Of a stretch of 64,000 bases of DNA, positions 27,479 through 36,651 are shown in pieces. The position numbers and the translations under genes are program-made. Numbering within the stretch: the first letter of the stretch is position 1; every line of letters starts with the position of its first letter. Origin of the DNA: Ensifer adhaerens (GTDB lineage: Bacteria; Pseudomonadota; Alphaproteobacteria; Rhizobiales; Rhizobiaceae). The notes below the pieces were generated by a model, which had not been told where the DNA came from, made no database searches, and saw only the letters and a program-made list of their open reading frames with translations. Location: the NCBI RefSeq assembly GCF_000697965.2, contig NZ_CP015881.1:1475501-1539500 (forward strand), read 5' to 3'.

Positions 27479-28369
27479 ATGAACATGTCCCGCATTCTGA
27501 AATCTCTCGTCGCCGGCACGGCGCTGTCGCTCCTTGCCTCCTCGGCTTTTGCCGACGGCATCGGCGCGTCGCTTCTGACCCAGCAGCACCCGTTCTACAT
27601 CGAGCTCGCCGACGCGATGAAAGCCGAGGCTGAAGCCAAGAACGTCAAGCTCGAGGTCTCGATCGCCAACCAGGATCTGAACAAGCAGCTCGCCGATGTC
27701 GAAGACTTCATCGTCAAGGGCGTCGACGTCATCGTCATCTCGCCGGTCGACAGCCAGGGCGTGCGCGCTGCGATCGAAAAAGCCGAGAAGGCCGGCATCA
27801 AGGTGATCACCGTCGACGTTCCGGCAAATGGCGCGACCGTCACCTCGCATATCGGCACCGACAACTTCACCGGCGGCGTCAAGGCCGGCGAGCTGATGGC
27901 CAAGGTTCTCGACAACAAGGGCAAGGTCGCCGTCATCGACTATCCGACGGTCCAGTCGGTGGTAAACCGTGTCAACGGCTTCAAGGAAGCGATCGCCAAG
28001 CATCCGGACATGGAAATCGTCGCGATCCAGACCGGCATCACCCGCGCCGAAGCATTGGCCGCCGCCCAGAACATGCTGCAGGCCAATCCTGATATCACCG
28101 GCATCTTCGGCTTCGGCGACGATGCCGCCCTTGCCGCTGCCGTTGCGGTCAAGGCTGCGGGTCTCGAATCCCAGGTCAAGGTCATCGGCTTCGACGGCAT
28201 GAAGGAAGCGCGCGACGCCGTCGACACGAACCCTGTCATGGTCGGCGTCATCCAACAGTTCCCGGACCAGATGGGCAAGCAGGCGGTCGACACCGCCGTC
28301 AAGGTTGCCGCCGGCGAGACCGTGCCGGCCGAACAGCCGATCGTCCCCGGCGTCTACACCGCGAAGTAA
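27479..28369 (+). CDS. Ribose-type ABC transporter substrate-binding protein
   Basis: This 296-residue protein has a Sec signal (LKSLVAGTALSLLASSAFA, cleavage near residue 25). The Peripla_BP_4 fold shows QQHPFYIELADAMKAEA, VDVIVISPVDSQGVRAAIEK, the sugar-contact region TVDVPANG and FGFGDDAALAAAVAVK. It is the first gene of an operon with a PfkB kinase and a GatZ-family enzyme, so its ligand is probably a ketohexose or related sugar. Confidence 0.93.
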   Translation: MNMSRILKSLVAGTALSLLASSAFADGIGASLLTQQHPFYIELADAMKAEAEAKNVKLEVSIANQDLNKQLADVEDFIVKGVDVIVISPVDSQGVRAAIEKAEKAGIKVITVDVPANGATVTSHIGTDNFTGGVKAGELMAKVLDNKGKVAVIDYPTVQSVVNRVNGFKEAIAKHPDMEIVAIQTGITRAEALAAAQNMLQANPDITGIFGFGDDAALAAAVAVKAAGLESQVKVIGFDGMKEARDAVDTNPVMVGVIQQFPDQMGKQAVDTAVKVAAGETVPAEQPIVPGVYTAK

Positions 28370-28383
28370 GTCCTCCCAGGACA

Positions 28384-28411
28384 GCCGCCGCCTCACCTCA
28401 GGGGCGGCGGC
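28384..28411 (+). other. Intercistronic stem-loop after the binding-protein gene
   Basis: GCCGCCGCC (28384-28392) and GGCGGCGGC (28403-28411) are perfect complements around a 10-base loop. No T-tract follows. It is placed exactly like the stem-loop at 5643-5670 in the other ribose-type operon and probably stabilises the binding-protein transcript. Confidence 0.65.
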
Positions 28412-28480
28412 AACCCATCAGGGTCCGTTTCCGTCCTCTGGCCGGAGGCGCTGCTCTCGGCTGACCTGAAGGAGGCCGCC

Positions 28481-29992
28481 ATGTTTGGTTCGACCAGCGA
28501 TACCATTCTCGAAATCGACAACGTCACCAAATCCTTCGGCCAGGTCGCGGCGCTGAAGGGCATGCGCCTCAAGGTTCGCCGCGGCCGGGTGCACACGCTG
28601 CTCGGCGAAAACGGCGCCGGCAAATCGACGCTGATGAAGATCCTCGCAGGGGTTCACGAGGCGACCTCGGGGGAAATCGCCCTCGATGGGCGCCCCTACC
28701 AGCCGCGCAATCCGCAGGATGCCGCCGCACTCGGTCTTGCCATCGTCTTCCAGGAACTCAGCCTCTGCAGCAATCTGACGGTGGCCGAAAACATTCTCGC
28801 CACCCGCGAGCCACGCCGCTTCGGCTTCATCAACGACAAGGAACTGGTCGTCAGGGCCCGCGCGATCGTCGCCGATCTCGGCCTGCCGATCGATGTCAGC
28901 GAGAAGGTCGGCAATCTCTCGATCGCCCAGCGCCAGCTGGTCGAGATCGCCAAGGGCTTAAGCCACGAGGCCAAAGTCGTCATTCTCGACGAGCCGACGT
29001 CGTCGCTCAGCGACAGCGAAGCCGAGATCCTCTTCGACATCATCGCGCGGCTGAAGAGCCGTGGCGTCGCGGTCATCTACATCTCGCACCGCATGGAAGA
29101 GATCATGCGGCTCAGCGACGACATCACGGTCATCCGCGACGGTGAATATGTCTCCACCCATGATCGCGACGACGTCACCATCGAGACGCTGATCGCGCTG
29201 ATGGTCGGCCGCCGCATGGACGAAATTTATCCGCCAGCGGCACACGAGCAGAAGCCGGATGCCACGCCGGTTCTCTCCGTCGACGACCTCACCCGCGACG
29301 GCGAGTTCGAGAACATCTCCTTCGACATCCGGCCCGGTGAAATCCTCGGCTTCTTCGGCCTCGTCGGCTCCGGCCGCTCCGAGGTGATGAACGCGCTCTT
29401 CGGCATGAGGGCCGCGACCGGAACTGTGCGCTTCGAGGGGCAACCGGTCCGCTTCCGCTCGCCGGCAGAGGCAATCGCCCGCGGCATCGGCTTCGTCACC
29501 GAAAACCGCAAGGAAGAGGGCCTGGTCCTCAGCCACAGCGTCGGCTGGAACATCTCGATGGCGGCGCTCTCCGATTTCACCGGCCCGCTCGGCTTCACCC
29601 GCAGCCGCGCCGAACGCACGGCGGCAGCCCAGGAAGTCGGCCGGCTGGCGATCAAGACCCATTCGCTCGACACGCCCTCGGGTTCGCTCAGCGGCGGCAA
29701 CCAGCAGAAGATCGTGCTCGCCAAGTGGCTGCTGACCCGGCCCAAGGTGCTGATCCTCGACGAGCCCACTCGCGGCGTCGATGTCGGCGCCAAGTTCGAA
29801 ATCTACAAGATCATCCGCCAGCTGGCGGCCGAGGGGACGGCGATCCTGCTGATCTCCTCCGAGCTGCCGGAAGTGCTGGGAATGAGCGACCGCGTCGTCG
29901 TCATGCACGAGGGCGTCATCGGCGCAACGCTTTCCGGCGCCGAACTCAACCCGGAAACGATCATGGCGCACGCAACGGGATTTAAATCATGA
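28481..29992 (+). CDS. Ribose-type ABC transporter double ATPase (RbsA family)
   Basis: This 503-residue protein has two fused ATPase domains. The first has Walker [10 protein letters not shown] and VVILDEPTSSLSDSEAE. The second has the degenerate GLVGSGRSE, signature [10 protein letters not shown] and LILDEPTRGVD. The stop overlaps the permease start by 4 bases. A GAAGGAGG ribosome-binding site precedes the ATG. Confidence 0.93.
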   Translation: MFGSTSDTILEIDNVTKSFGQVAALKGMRLKVRRGRVHTLLGENGAGKSTLMKILAGVHEATSGEIALDGRPYQPRNPQDAAALGLAIVFQELSLCSNLTVAENILATREPRRFGFINDKELVVRARAIVADLGLPIDVSEKVGNLSIAQRQLVEIAKGLSHEAKVVILDEPTSSLSDSEAEILFDIIARLKSRGVAVIYISHRMEEIMRLSDDITVIRDGEYVSTHDRDDVTIETLIALMVGRRMDEIYPPAAHEQKPDATPVLSVDDLTRDGEFENISFDIRPGEILGFFGLVGSGRSEVMNALFGMRAATGTVRFEGQPVRFRSPAEAIARGIGFVTENRKEEGLVLSHSVGWNISMAALSDFTGPLGFTRSRAERTAAAQEVGRLAIKTHSLDTPSGSLSGGNQQKIVLAKWLLTRPKVLILDEPTRGVDVGAKFEIYKIIRQLAAEGTAILLISSELPEVLGMSDRVVVMHEGVIGATLSGAELNPETIMAHATGFKS

Positions 29993-30951
29993 CGCAGCAA
30001 TCCGAACTCCAGGCCGCCTTCCTGCGCGCCCTGAAACAGTATGGCGGCATCCTTTTGTCGTTGGTGATGCTCTGCGTCATCTTCTCCTTCCTCAACCCGC
30101 GCTTCATGTCGGTCGTCAACTTCATGAACATCCTGCAGCAGGTGGCCGTGGTGGCGATCGCCGCCTTCGGCATGACCTGGGTGATCCTGCTTGGTGAGAT
30201 CGACCTTTCGGTCGGCTCGATCATTGCGGTTGCGGGCATGGTCGGCGCGCAATGTTTCGCCTTCGGCCTCGGCTTCGCGCCGGCGCTCGCCATCACGCTT
30301 CTTGCCGGCGCCCTGATGGGCATGCTGAACGGCGTACTGACGGCAAAGCTGCTGCTGCCATCCTTCATCGTCACCGTCGCGACCATGGGCATCTACCGCG
30401 GCATGGTCAGCCTGCCGACCAACGGCGCGCCGGCGATGATCGAGAACTCGACCTGGACCGCCATCGGTACCGAAAGCTTCCTCGGCCTGCCGATCATCAT
30501 CTGGGTCGTCGCCGTGCTCTTCCTCGTCAACCACATCCTTTTGAGCAAGACGAGCTTCGGCCGCCGCGCCTATCTGACGGGCGGCAATCGCGAGGCAGCG
30601 GTCTATTCCGGCATCAAGGTCGACCGGCTGAAGATCACCATCTTCATGATCTCGGGCGTGATGGCGGCGATCAGCGGCGTGCTTCTCTCCTCCCGCCTGT
30701 TCTCCGCCCAGACCAATGCCGGCATGAGCTACGAGCTCGACGCGATCGCGGCGGCAGTCCTCGGCGGCACCTCGCTTGCCGGCGGCGTCGGCACCATGGT
30801 CGGCACGCTGATCGGCGCGCTCATCATCGGCGTCATGAACAACGGCATGAACATGCTGTCGGTCCCTTACTTCTACCAGCTCATCGTCAAGGGCCTGGTG
30901 ATCCTGATCGCCGTCTGGCTCGACGTCCGCGCCAAGCAGGCAAAGCGCTGA
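29989..30951 (+). CDS. Ribose-type ABC transporter permease (RbsC family)
   Basis: This 320-residue inner-membrane protein has the family motif GEIDLSVGSI, AVYSGIKVDRLK and AAAVLGGTSLAGGVGTMVGT. It forms the pore with the RbsA-type ATPase, and its start is coupled to that gene's stop. Confidence 0.93.
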   Translation: MTQQSELQAAFLRALKQYGGILLSLVMLCVIFSFLNPRFMSVVNFMNILQQVAVVAIAAFGMTWVILLGEIDLSVGSIIAVAGMVGAQCFAFGLGFAPALAITLLAGALMGMLNGVLTAKLLLPSFIVTVATMGIYRGMVSLPTNGAPAMIENSTWTAIGTESFLGLPIIIWVVAVLFLVNHILLSKTSFGRRAYLTGGNREAAVYSGIKVDRLKITIFMISGVMAAISGVLLSSRLFSAQTNAGMSYELDAIAAAVLGGTSLAGGVGTMVGTLIGALIIGVMNNGMNMLSVPYFYQLIVKGLVILIAVWLDVRAKQAKR

Positions 30952-30973
30952 TCTTTCCGAAGAGAACATACCC

Positions 30974-31915
30974 ATGCACAAGATACTGACGATCGGCGAA
31001 ATTCTCGTGGAGATCATCGCCACCGAAAAGGGCGACGGCTTTCGCCAGGCGACCCCTTTGATCGGCCCCTACCCCTCGGGTGCGCCGGCGATCTTCATTG
31101 ACCAGGTCGGCAAGCTCGGCCAGGCAGCGGCAATGATCTCGCGCGTCGGCAACGACGATTTCGGCCACGTCAACCTTGATCGGCTCAAGGCCGATGGCGT
31201 CGACATCTCGGGTATCGCGGTCGATCCGCTCGGCACCACCGGCAGCGCCTTCGTGCGCTACCGCGCCGACGGCAGCCGCGCCTTCGTCTTCAACATCCGC
31301 CACAGTGCCTGCGGCACGATCCGGTTCGACGAGGCGACCCGGGCGCTGGTCGGAACCTGCAGCCACCTGCACGTGATGGGCTCGTCGCTCTACGCTCCAA
31401 GCGTGGTCGAGAGCATCATCGCCGCGATCGAGATCATCAAATCAGCCGGCGGCACCGTCTCCTTCGACCCGAACCTGCGGCCGGAAATCCTCGACAGCCC
31501 GGGCATGCGCGAGGCGCTGCAGGCGGTGCTCGCCAAGACCGACGTCTTCCTGCCGAGCGGACAGGAACTCTTCCTGTTCACGCAGGCAAAGACCGAAGCG
31601 GAAGCCATTGCCGAGCTGCTCGCCGCCGGCATCAAGGTGGTCGTCGTCAAGCGCGGCGCCGATGGCGCCAGCTATTTCGATCGTAAAACGACGCTCTCGC
31701 ATCCGGGTTTTGCGGTCGAGGAAATCGACCCGACCGGCGCCGGCGACTGCTTCGGCGCGACCTTCGTCACCTTCTGGCTGAACGGAGCCAAGCCCGCTGA
31801 AGCATTGGAATTCGCCAATGCCTCGGGCGCGCGCGCCGTCATGATTTCCGGCCCGATGGAAGGCGCATCGACGCGCGCCGATCTCGAAACCTTCATCACC
31901 GCGAAAAAGGGCTGA
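30974..31915 (+). CDS. PfkB-family sugar kinase (candidate D-tagatose kinase)
   Basis: This 313-residue kinase of the ribokinase fold (PF00294) has the N-terminal substrate region and the C-terminal signature DPTGAGDCFGATF (about residues 253-265), with the catalytic Asp in GAGD. Next to a PF08013 protein and an ABC importer, it matches the arrangement in Agrobacterium where a PF00294 kinase phosphorylates D-tagatose at C6. The substrate assignment is by analogy. Confidence 0.85.
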   Translation: MHKILTIGEILVEIIATEKGDGFRQATPLIGPYPSGAPAIFIDQVGKLGQAAAMISRVGNDDFGHVNLDRLKADGVDISGIAVDPLGTTGSAFVRYRADGSRAFVFNIRHSACGTIRFDEATRALVGTCSHLHVMGSSLYAPSVVESIIAAIEIIKSAGGTVSFDPNLRPEILDSPGMREALQAVLAKTDVFLPSGQELFLFTQAKTEAEAIAELLAAGIKVVVVKRGADGASYFDRKTTLSHPGFAVEEIDPTGAGDCFGATFVTFWLNGAKPAEALEFANASGARAVMISGPMEGASTRADLETFITAKKG

Positions 31916-31920
31916 CCGCC

Positions 31921-33201
31921 ATGCAACAGAACCTTCTGATCGACATCGCCCGCTGGTCCGAACGCCCCGGCCCGCGCGGCATACCCTCTGTCTGCTCGGC
32001 CCACCCGCTGGTGATCGAAGCCGCCATGCTTCGGGCGCTGAAGGAAGATGCCGCGCTTTTGATCGAGGCGACCTGCAACCAGGTCAACCAGGACGGCGGC
32101 TATACCGGCATGACGCCCGCCGATTTCACCCGCTTCGTCGCCGGGATCGCCGATCGTGTCGCCTTCCCGAAGGACAAGATCATTCTTGGCGGCGACCATC
32201 TCGGCCCCAACCCGTGGAAACACCTTGCGGCCGAAGAGGCCATGGCCAAGGCCGAGACGATGATCGAAGCCTATGCCAAGGCCGGCTTCACCAAGCTGCA
32301 TCTCGATACCAGCATGGGCTGCGCCGGCGAGCCGGTGGCTCTGCCCGATGCGGTGACGGCGGAGCGCGCCGCGCGGCTGGCGGCTGCCGCCGAAGCCGCT
32401 ATTCGCGGCGAAAACCACACCGCTCCCGTCTACATCATCGGCACCGAAGTGCCGGTTCCGGGCGGCGCACTGGAAGAACTCGACACGCTGGAAGTCACCG
32501 CACCCGAGGCGGCGGTCGAAACTGTCTCCATTCATCGCCAGGCGTTTGAAAAGGCCGGCGCTGCCGACGCCTTCGGACGTGTCGTCGGCGCGGTGGTCCA
32601 GCCGGGCGTCGAGTTCGGCAACGAGAACGTGATCGCCTATGACCGGGCGAAAGCGGCGAAGCTCAGCGCCAGCCTGAAACAGCTCGACGGCGTCGTCTTC
32701 GAAGCGCATTCGACCGACTACCAGACACCAGAGGCGCTGCGCGATCTCGTTTCCGACGGCTTTGCCATTCTCAAGGTCGGCCCGGGCCTGACCTTCGCTT
32801 TGCGCGAGGCACTCTACGGCCTCGACCAGATCGCCGCCTTCCTTTTCCCCGAGGCGCGCAAGCAGACGCTGGCGGCCGTCACCGAGGAAGTGATGCGCGA
32901 GGAGCCGGCCAACTGGGGCAAGTATTACCACGGCTCGGCGGAGGCCCAGCGGCTGCAGCGGCACTTCTCCTATAGCGACCGCATCCGCTATTACTGGCCG
33001 CATCCGAAGGTCGCGGCAGCCGTCGAAGAACTTCTGGCACTGCTTGACGGCGTCGTCATCGCGGAAACGCTGATCAGCCAGTATCTCCCCGGCAATTACG
33101 AGCGCGTGCGCGACGGTGAAGTCGCGGCTCAAGCAAAACCGCTGGCACTTGCTGCCGTCGATCGGGTTCTCGAGGATTACTTCAAGGCCTGCCGCGCTTA
33201 G
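31921..33201 (+). CDS. GatZ/KbaZ family protein (PF08013), candidate D-tagatose 6-phosphate 4-epimerase
   Basis: This 426-residue protein has the PF08013 landmarks: SVCSAHPLVIEAAM, LIEATCNQVNQDGGYTGMTP, ILGGDHLGPNPW, LHLDTSMGCAG and IGTEVPVPGG. E. coli GatZ/KbaZ were first described as non-catalytic aldolase partners, but an Agrobacterium member was shown to epimerise D-tagatose 6-phosphate to D-fructose 6-phosphate (EFI study of altritol and galactitol pathways). No GatY/KbaY aldolase is present here, which favours the epimerase role. It lies 5 bases after the kinase. Confidence 0.87.
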   Translation: MQQNLLIDIARWSERPGPRGIPSVCSAHPLVIEAAMLRALKEDAALLIEATCNQVNQDGGYTGMTPADFTRFVAGIADRVAFPKDKIILGGDHLGPNPWKHLAAEEAMAKAETMIEAYAKAGFTKLHLDTSMGCAGEPVALPDAVTAERAARLAAAAEAAIRGENHTAPVYIIGTEVPVPGGALEELDTLEVTAPEAAVETVSIHRQAFEKAGAADAFGRVVGAVVQPGVEFGNENVIAYDRAKAAKLSASLKQLDGVVFEAHSTDYQTPEALRDLVSDGFAILKVGPGLTFALREALYGLDQIAAFLFPEARKQTLAAVTEEVMREEPANWGKYYHGSAEAQRLQRHFSYSDRIRYYWPHPKVAAAVEELLALLDGVVIAETLISQYLPGNYERVRDGEVAAQAKPLALAAVDRVLEDYFKACRA

Positions 33202-33301
33202 CGCCCGGCCCTCTGTTCGGTGAATATTTGCGAGCCGGTACTGCCTATCCCCTCGAAATGAACCTATAAACGAAATCAAAACAATATGGGGCACAGCGAC
33301 C

Positions 33302-34339
33302 GTGGACAGACAGATCAAGACCATGGAGGATTTTTCGGAGTTCGTCGGCCTGTCGCGCCCGACGGTCTCGAAATACTTCAATGATCCAGGCTCGGTCCGC
33401 AAGAAGACCCGCGATGCCATAGAGGCTGCGATCAAGCAGTCGGGTTTTCGCCCGAACATCTTCGCCGTCAACCTGAACCGCCGCCGCACCAACATCCTCG
33501 GCGTCATCGTCCCGAACTCGACCGACCCTTTCTACATGGCGCTGACGCGCCGGATCGAACACATCGCCAACCAGGCAGGGTTCCTTGCCTTCGTGCTCTC
33601 CTCCGACGGGCGGCCGGAAATGGAAGAGCGGGCGATCGAGACCTTCAAGTCGATGAACGTCGCCGGCGCCATCATCGCGCCGCTCGGCGTGCAGTCGCAT
33701 CACCGGACGCTGACGGCGCTCGGCGCCAGCATTCCGCTGATCTATGTGGACTCGCCACTCGACGACAGCTCGTCCTTCGTCGGCACCGACAACCGCCAGA
33801 GCTTCCGTCTGATGGTCGATTATCTTTGCCGCTCCGGCAGCCCGCCCTGCTACTTCGGCATGCCGCCGGTCAACAACAACGCGATGGCCCGGCGCGACGC
33901 CTATCTGGAAGCGATGCAGCAGCTGAAGATGGAGCCGGCACTGGTCGAAACCACGCCGAATGCCGCCTGGGATTTCGAAAAATTCGGCTTCGACGAGACG
34001 CTGCGCATCCTCGGCTCCGGCGGCTTTCCAACCAGGACGGTGCTTTGCGCCAACGACCGCGTCGCCTTCGGCGTGATTGCCGCCGCCTTCCAGTCGGGCC
34101 TCAAGGTCGGGCGCGACGCCGATGCGGATTTGCGTGTTGCCGGCCACGACGACCATCCGCTGTCGCGCTACACCTGCCCGCCGCTGACGACGGTGGCGCA
34201 GAACTACAACGAGATCGGTCGTCTGGCGATCGAACTGCTTTTGTTCAAGCTCGGGGAAACCACCGACGACGGCGGCGCCTTCCCCGAGGACGAGCGCATT
34301 CTCTTGAGCGCCGAGATCATGCTGCGCGGTTCCGCCTAG
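33302..34339 (+). CDS. LacI-family transcriptional regulator
   Basis: This 345-residue protein has an N-terminal HTH (MEDFSEFVGLSRPTVSKYFN) and the hinge SGFRPNIFAVNLNRRR. The effector domain has ILGVIVPNSTDPFYM and TVLCANDRVAFGVIAAAFQ. GTG 33302 is the best start; ATG 33323 is the alternative. It lies about 100 bases after the GatZ-family gene and is probably the local regulator of the tagatose-type operon. No palindrome that is clearly its operator was identified. Confidence 0.9.
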   Translation: MDRQIKTMEDFSEFVGLSRPTVSKYFNDPGSVRKKTRDAIEAAIKQSGFRPNIFAVNLNRRRTNILGVIVPNSTDPFYMALTRRIEHIANQAGFLAFVLSSDGRPEMEERAIETFKSMNVAGAIIAPLGVQSHHRTLTALGASIPLIYVDSPLDDSSSFVGTDNRQSFRLMVDYLCRSGSPPCYFGMPPVNNNAMARRDAYLEAMQQLKMEPALVETTPNAAWDFEKFGFDETLRILGSGGFPTRTVLCANDRVAFGVIAAAFQSGLKVGRDADADLRVAGHDDHPLSRYTCPPLTTVAQNYNEIGRLAIELLLFKLGETTDDGGAFPEDERILLSAEIMLRGSA

Positions 34340-34418
34340 CAAGGTCGGGCGACCCGTTCTGTCCGAATGCGACCTCTCAGAAGAGCGCGCTCCAGACAGG
34401 CCCGGTTGCGCTGATCAA

Positions 34419-34693
34419 TCAGGACCGGCGCGCCAGCGCCAGCACCTGATCGGTCGTCAGGATATCGCCGAAGGTGTCATCGATCGTCGCCAACGATGCG
34501 CGATGCAGCAGCGCATGCGGAACGACGTCACCTTCCCCCGTATCGAGATCGCGTGTGGCGCAGGCATCCGAAGCGACGATGACGTTGAAGCCGAGCGGCA
34601 CGGCATCACGCGCTGCACCGGCAACGCAGGCATGGGTCATCAGCCCTGACATGACGAGCGTATCGACGCCAGCCTGCCTCAACTGGGTGCCGA
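34419..34693 (-). pseudogene. Isochorismatase-family cysteine hydrolase, C-terminal remnant
   Basis: The minus strand encodes only the C-terminal half of a cysteine hydrolase: LRQAGVDTLVMSGLMTHACV with the catalytic Cys, then AARDAVPLGFNVIVASDACA and the normal C-terminal region ending at 34419. Reading back to the right, similarity stops near 34693. The rest of that open frame (to 34988) is antisense to an AraC-type gene and is not hydrolase-like. The N-terminal half with the catalytic Asp and Lys is missing. Confidence 0.8.
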
Positions 34694-35366
34694 GATCGAC
34701 GGCCTCTGCCTCGGCACCTTCGTGCTCGCCGAAGCCGGCCTGCTCGACGGCCGGGCGGCCTCGACGCACTGGGCCTGGGCGGACGAATTCGAGCGTGCCT
34801 ACCCGCAGGTCGCGCTGAACCGGAACGCGCTCTATCTCGACGAGGGCGATATCCTGACGTCCGCCGGAACGGCCGCGGCGATCGACTGCTGCCTGCACAT
34901 CGTGCGCAACGACCACGGCGCCGAGATCGCCAACCGCATCGCCCGCCGGCTGGTCGTCGCACCTCATCGTCACGGCGACCAGGCGCAATATATCGAAGCG
35001 CCGCTCCCTGCCCCCGGCAGCGGCGACCCGCTCTCAGCGACGACTACCTGGGCGATCGAACATCTCGACGAGCAACTGTCGCTCGAACGGCTGGCCGATC
35101 ACGCCGGCACGAGTCTCCGCAGCTTCACCCGGCACTTCCGCAAGAAGACGGGAACGACGTTCACGCAATGGGTTCTGGCGCAGCGGTTGGCGGTGGCGCA
35201 GCGCCTGCTGGAGACCGGCTCCTGTTCGGTCGATCACGTAGCGGAGATGGCGGGTTTTGGCTCCACCGTCTCCTTCCGCCAGCATTTCACCCGCGCCCTC
35301 TCCATCTCGCCAGCCAGCTATCGCCGACAGTTCCGCAACCGGCCAGCACGTGCATCCGCGCCTTAA
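34686..35366 (+). pseudogene. GlxA-type AraC regulator lacking its N-terminal DJ-1-like domain
   Basis: The plus strand encodes about 225 residues. It begins abruptly in the middle of a DJ-1/PfpI-like domain (AEIDGLCLGTFVLAEAGLLD then GRAASTHW). A complete C-terminal AraC DNA-binding domain follows with two HTHs (LERLADHAGTSLRSFTRHFR and VDHVAEMAGFGSTVSFRQHF, about residues 125-205). The first 100 or so residues are missing and no start with a ribosome-binding site exists. The upstream neighbour is the truncated hydrolase on the other strand, so this looks like a deletion product. Confidence 0.8.
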
Positions 35367-35403
35367 CCGGTCCCTTGCCCGTGTACAACAGGTAGCGCCG
35401 GCG

Positions 35404-36651
35404 TCAGCGCAAGGCGCGCTGCGCGTCGGCCCGCATCGGCGGCCGCACGAGGAACGCCAGCAACGGCACCGCAACCGTTGAAACCCCTGCCGCGCAAATA
35501 AAGAAGGCGGAATAGCCGAACCGTTCGGCGATCCAGCCGGCGCCCAAGCCCCCGGCCATGCTGACAAGGCTGTCCATGCATTGGAACAGAGTGAAATCTA
35601 CGCCCGCCTGGCGCGGATCGGCCCAGCCCATGAACTGTGCATAGAGCGCGACGAAGCCGATCGCCATGACGCCGGAGGAACTGGCGACCGCAAGCGTCAT
35701 CACCAGCGGTCGCGAGACATCACCGGAGGCGCCGACATAGGCGAACGCGACCAGCATCGTCACCTGCAGGAGCAGCGCGCCGATCAGCACGGCACCGGTA
35801 CCGCACAGGCGCACGAGCAGACCGCCGAACAAGGCCCCACCGAAGCCGACGAGCATGCTGCCGACACCATTGAGCATACCGACAGAGGCGAGATCGAACC
35901 CGTAGTCGATCAGGAAAGGGCCGAGCATGGCAAGGCCCCATTTCTGCGCGGACACATAGATCGCTGCGAGCAGAAGGCCTTTGCGCACCTCCGGCCGGGC
36001 GAGCGCGGCCTTGAGCGACGGAGTGTGGCTGCGCGCCTCGTTCGTCGGGCGCGAACCGGGCCCGAGCAGGAAAGGCAGACCGAGCCCCAGCACGACGGCG
36101 GCCATGATCCACACCGCCGGGGCCCAGCCGAGCCGATCGACGAGCACGAGGAACAGGCCGGCACCGATCGCCGAGCCGACATAGGAGCCGCCGACTTGGG
36201 CGGCATTGCCCCAACCGTGATGCTCTTCGGCGAGCGTCTCGACCGCAAAACCGTCGCAGGCGATGTCGACGGTCGAGGTGAAGAGCGCGATGAACACGAG
36301 GCAGGCGAGAACGGGGAAGAGCCGCTCCGGGCCGATGAACCCGAGAACCGCCAGCATCAGCGCCGACAGCGTGCCGCCGACGACAATGATGACCGCCGAG
36401 CGGTTGCGACCGACCACCGGCAGGCGGAAACGCTCCACCTGCGGCGACCAGAGGAACTTCAGCGCCCAGGGCAGCACCGTCAGATAGACGAGGCCGATCT
36501 GGTCGAGCGGGAGGCCTTGCGTCCGCAAGACCGCCGGCAGACCGAGCATCGTCAGCCCGCCGATCACGCTCTGCGCGACATAGAGCCCACCGACCGCGAA
36601 GAAGATCGCGGCCGGCGACGGCCTTGGCTGGACTGCCTTTTCCGACGCCAT
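35404..36651 (-). CDS. MFS siderophore permease, RhtX/FptX family
   Basis: This 415-residue protein has 12 hydrophobic segments and the typical opening [20 protein letters not shown]. It also has [24 protein letters not shown] in its first loop (in two parts) and [21 protein letters not shown]. RhtX and FptX are single-polypeptide permeases that carry rhizobactin or pyochelin across the inner membrane. ATG 36651 shares its A with the stop of the TonB receptor (TGATG), so the two are coupled. The longer open frame to 37245 lies inside the receptor gene and is not real. Confidence 0.88.
   Translation of the reverse strand: MASEKAVQPRPSPAAIFFAVGGLYVAQSVIGGLTMLGLPAVLRTQGLPLDQIGLVYLTVLPWALKFLWSPQVERFRLPVVGRNRSAVIIVVGGTLSALMLAVLGFIGPERLFPVLACLVFIALFTSTVDIACDGFAVETLAEEHHGWGNAAQVGGSYVGSAIGAGLFLVLVDRLGWAPAVWIMAAVVLGLGLPFLLGPGSRPTNEARSHTPSLKAALARPEVRKGLLLAAIYVSAQKWGLAMLGPFLIDYGFDLASVGMLNGVGSMLVGFGGALFGGLLVRLCGTGAVLIGALLLQVTMLVAFAYVGASGDVSRPLVMTLAVASSSGVMAIGFVALYAQFMGWADPRQAGVDFTLFQCMDSLVSMAGGLGAGWIAERFGYSAFFICAAGVSTVAVPLLAFLVRPPMRADAQRALR

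Noticed and set aside
34419..34988. A 189-residue isochorismatase-like protein
   Set aside because: Only the C-terminal 90 residues are hydrolase-like. The rest is antisense to the AraC remnant.
34722..35366. An intact AraC regulator gene starting at GTG 34722
   Set aside because: The start lies inside the DJ-1-like domain, there is no ribosome-binding site, and the N-terminal 100 residues of the family are missing. It is treated as a remnant.
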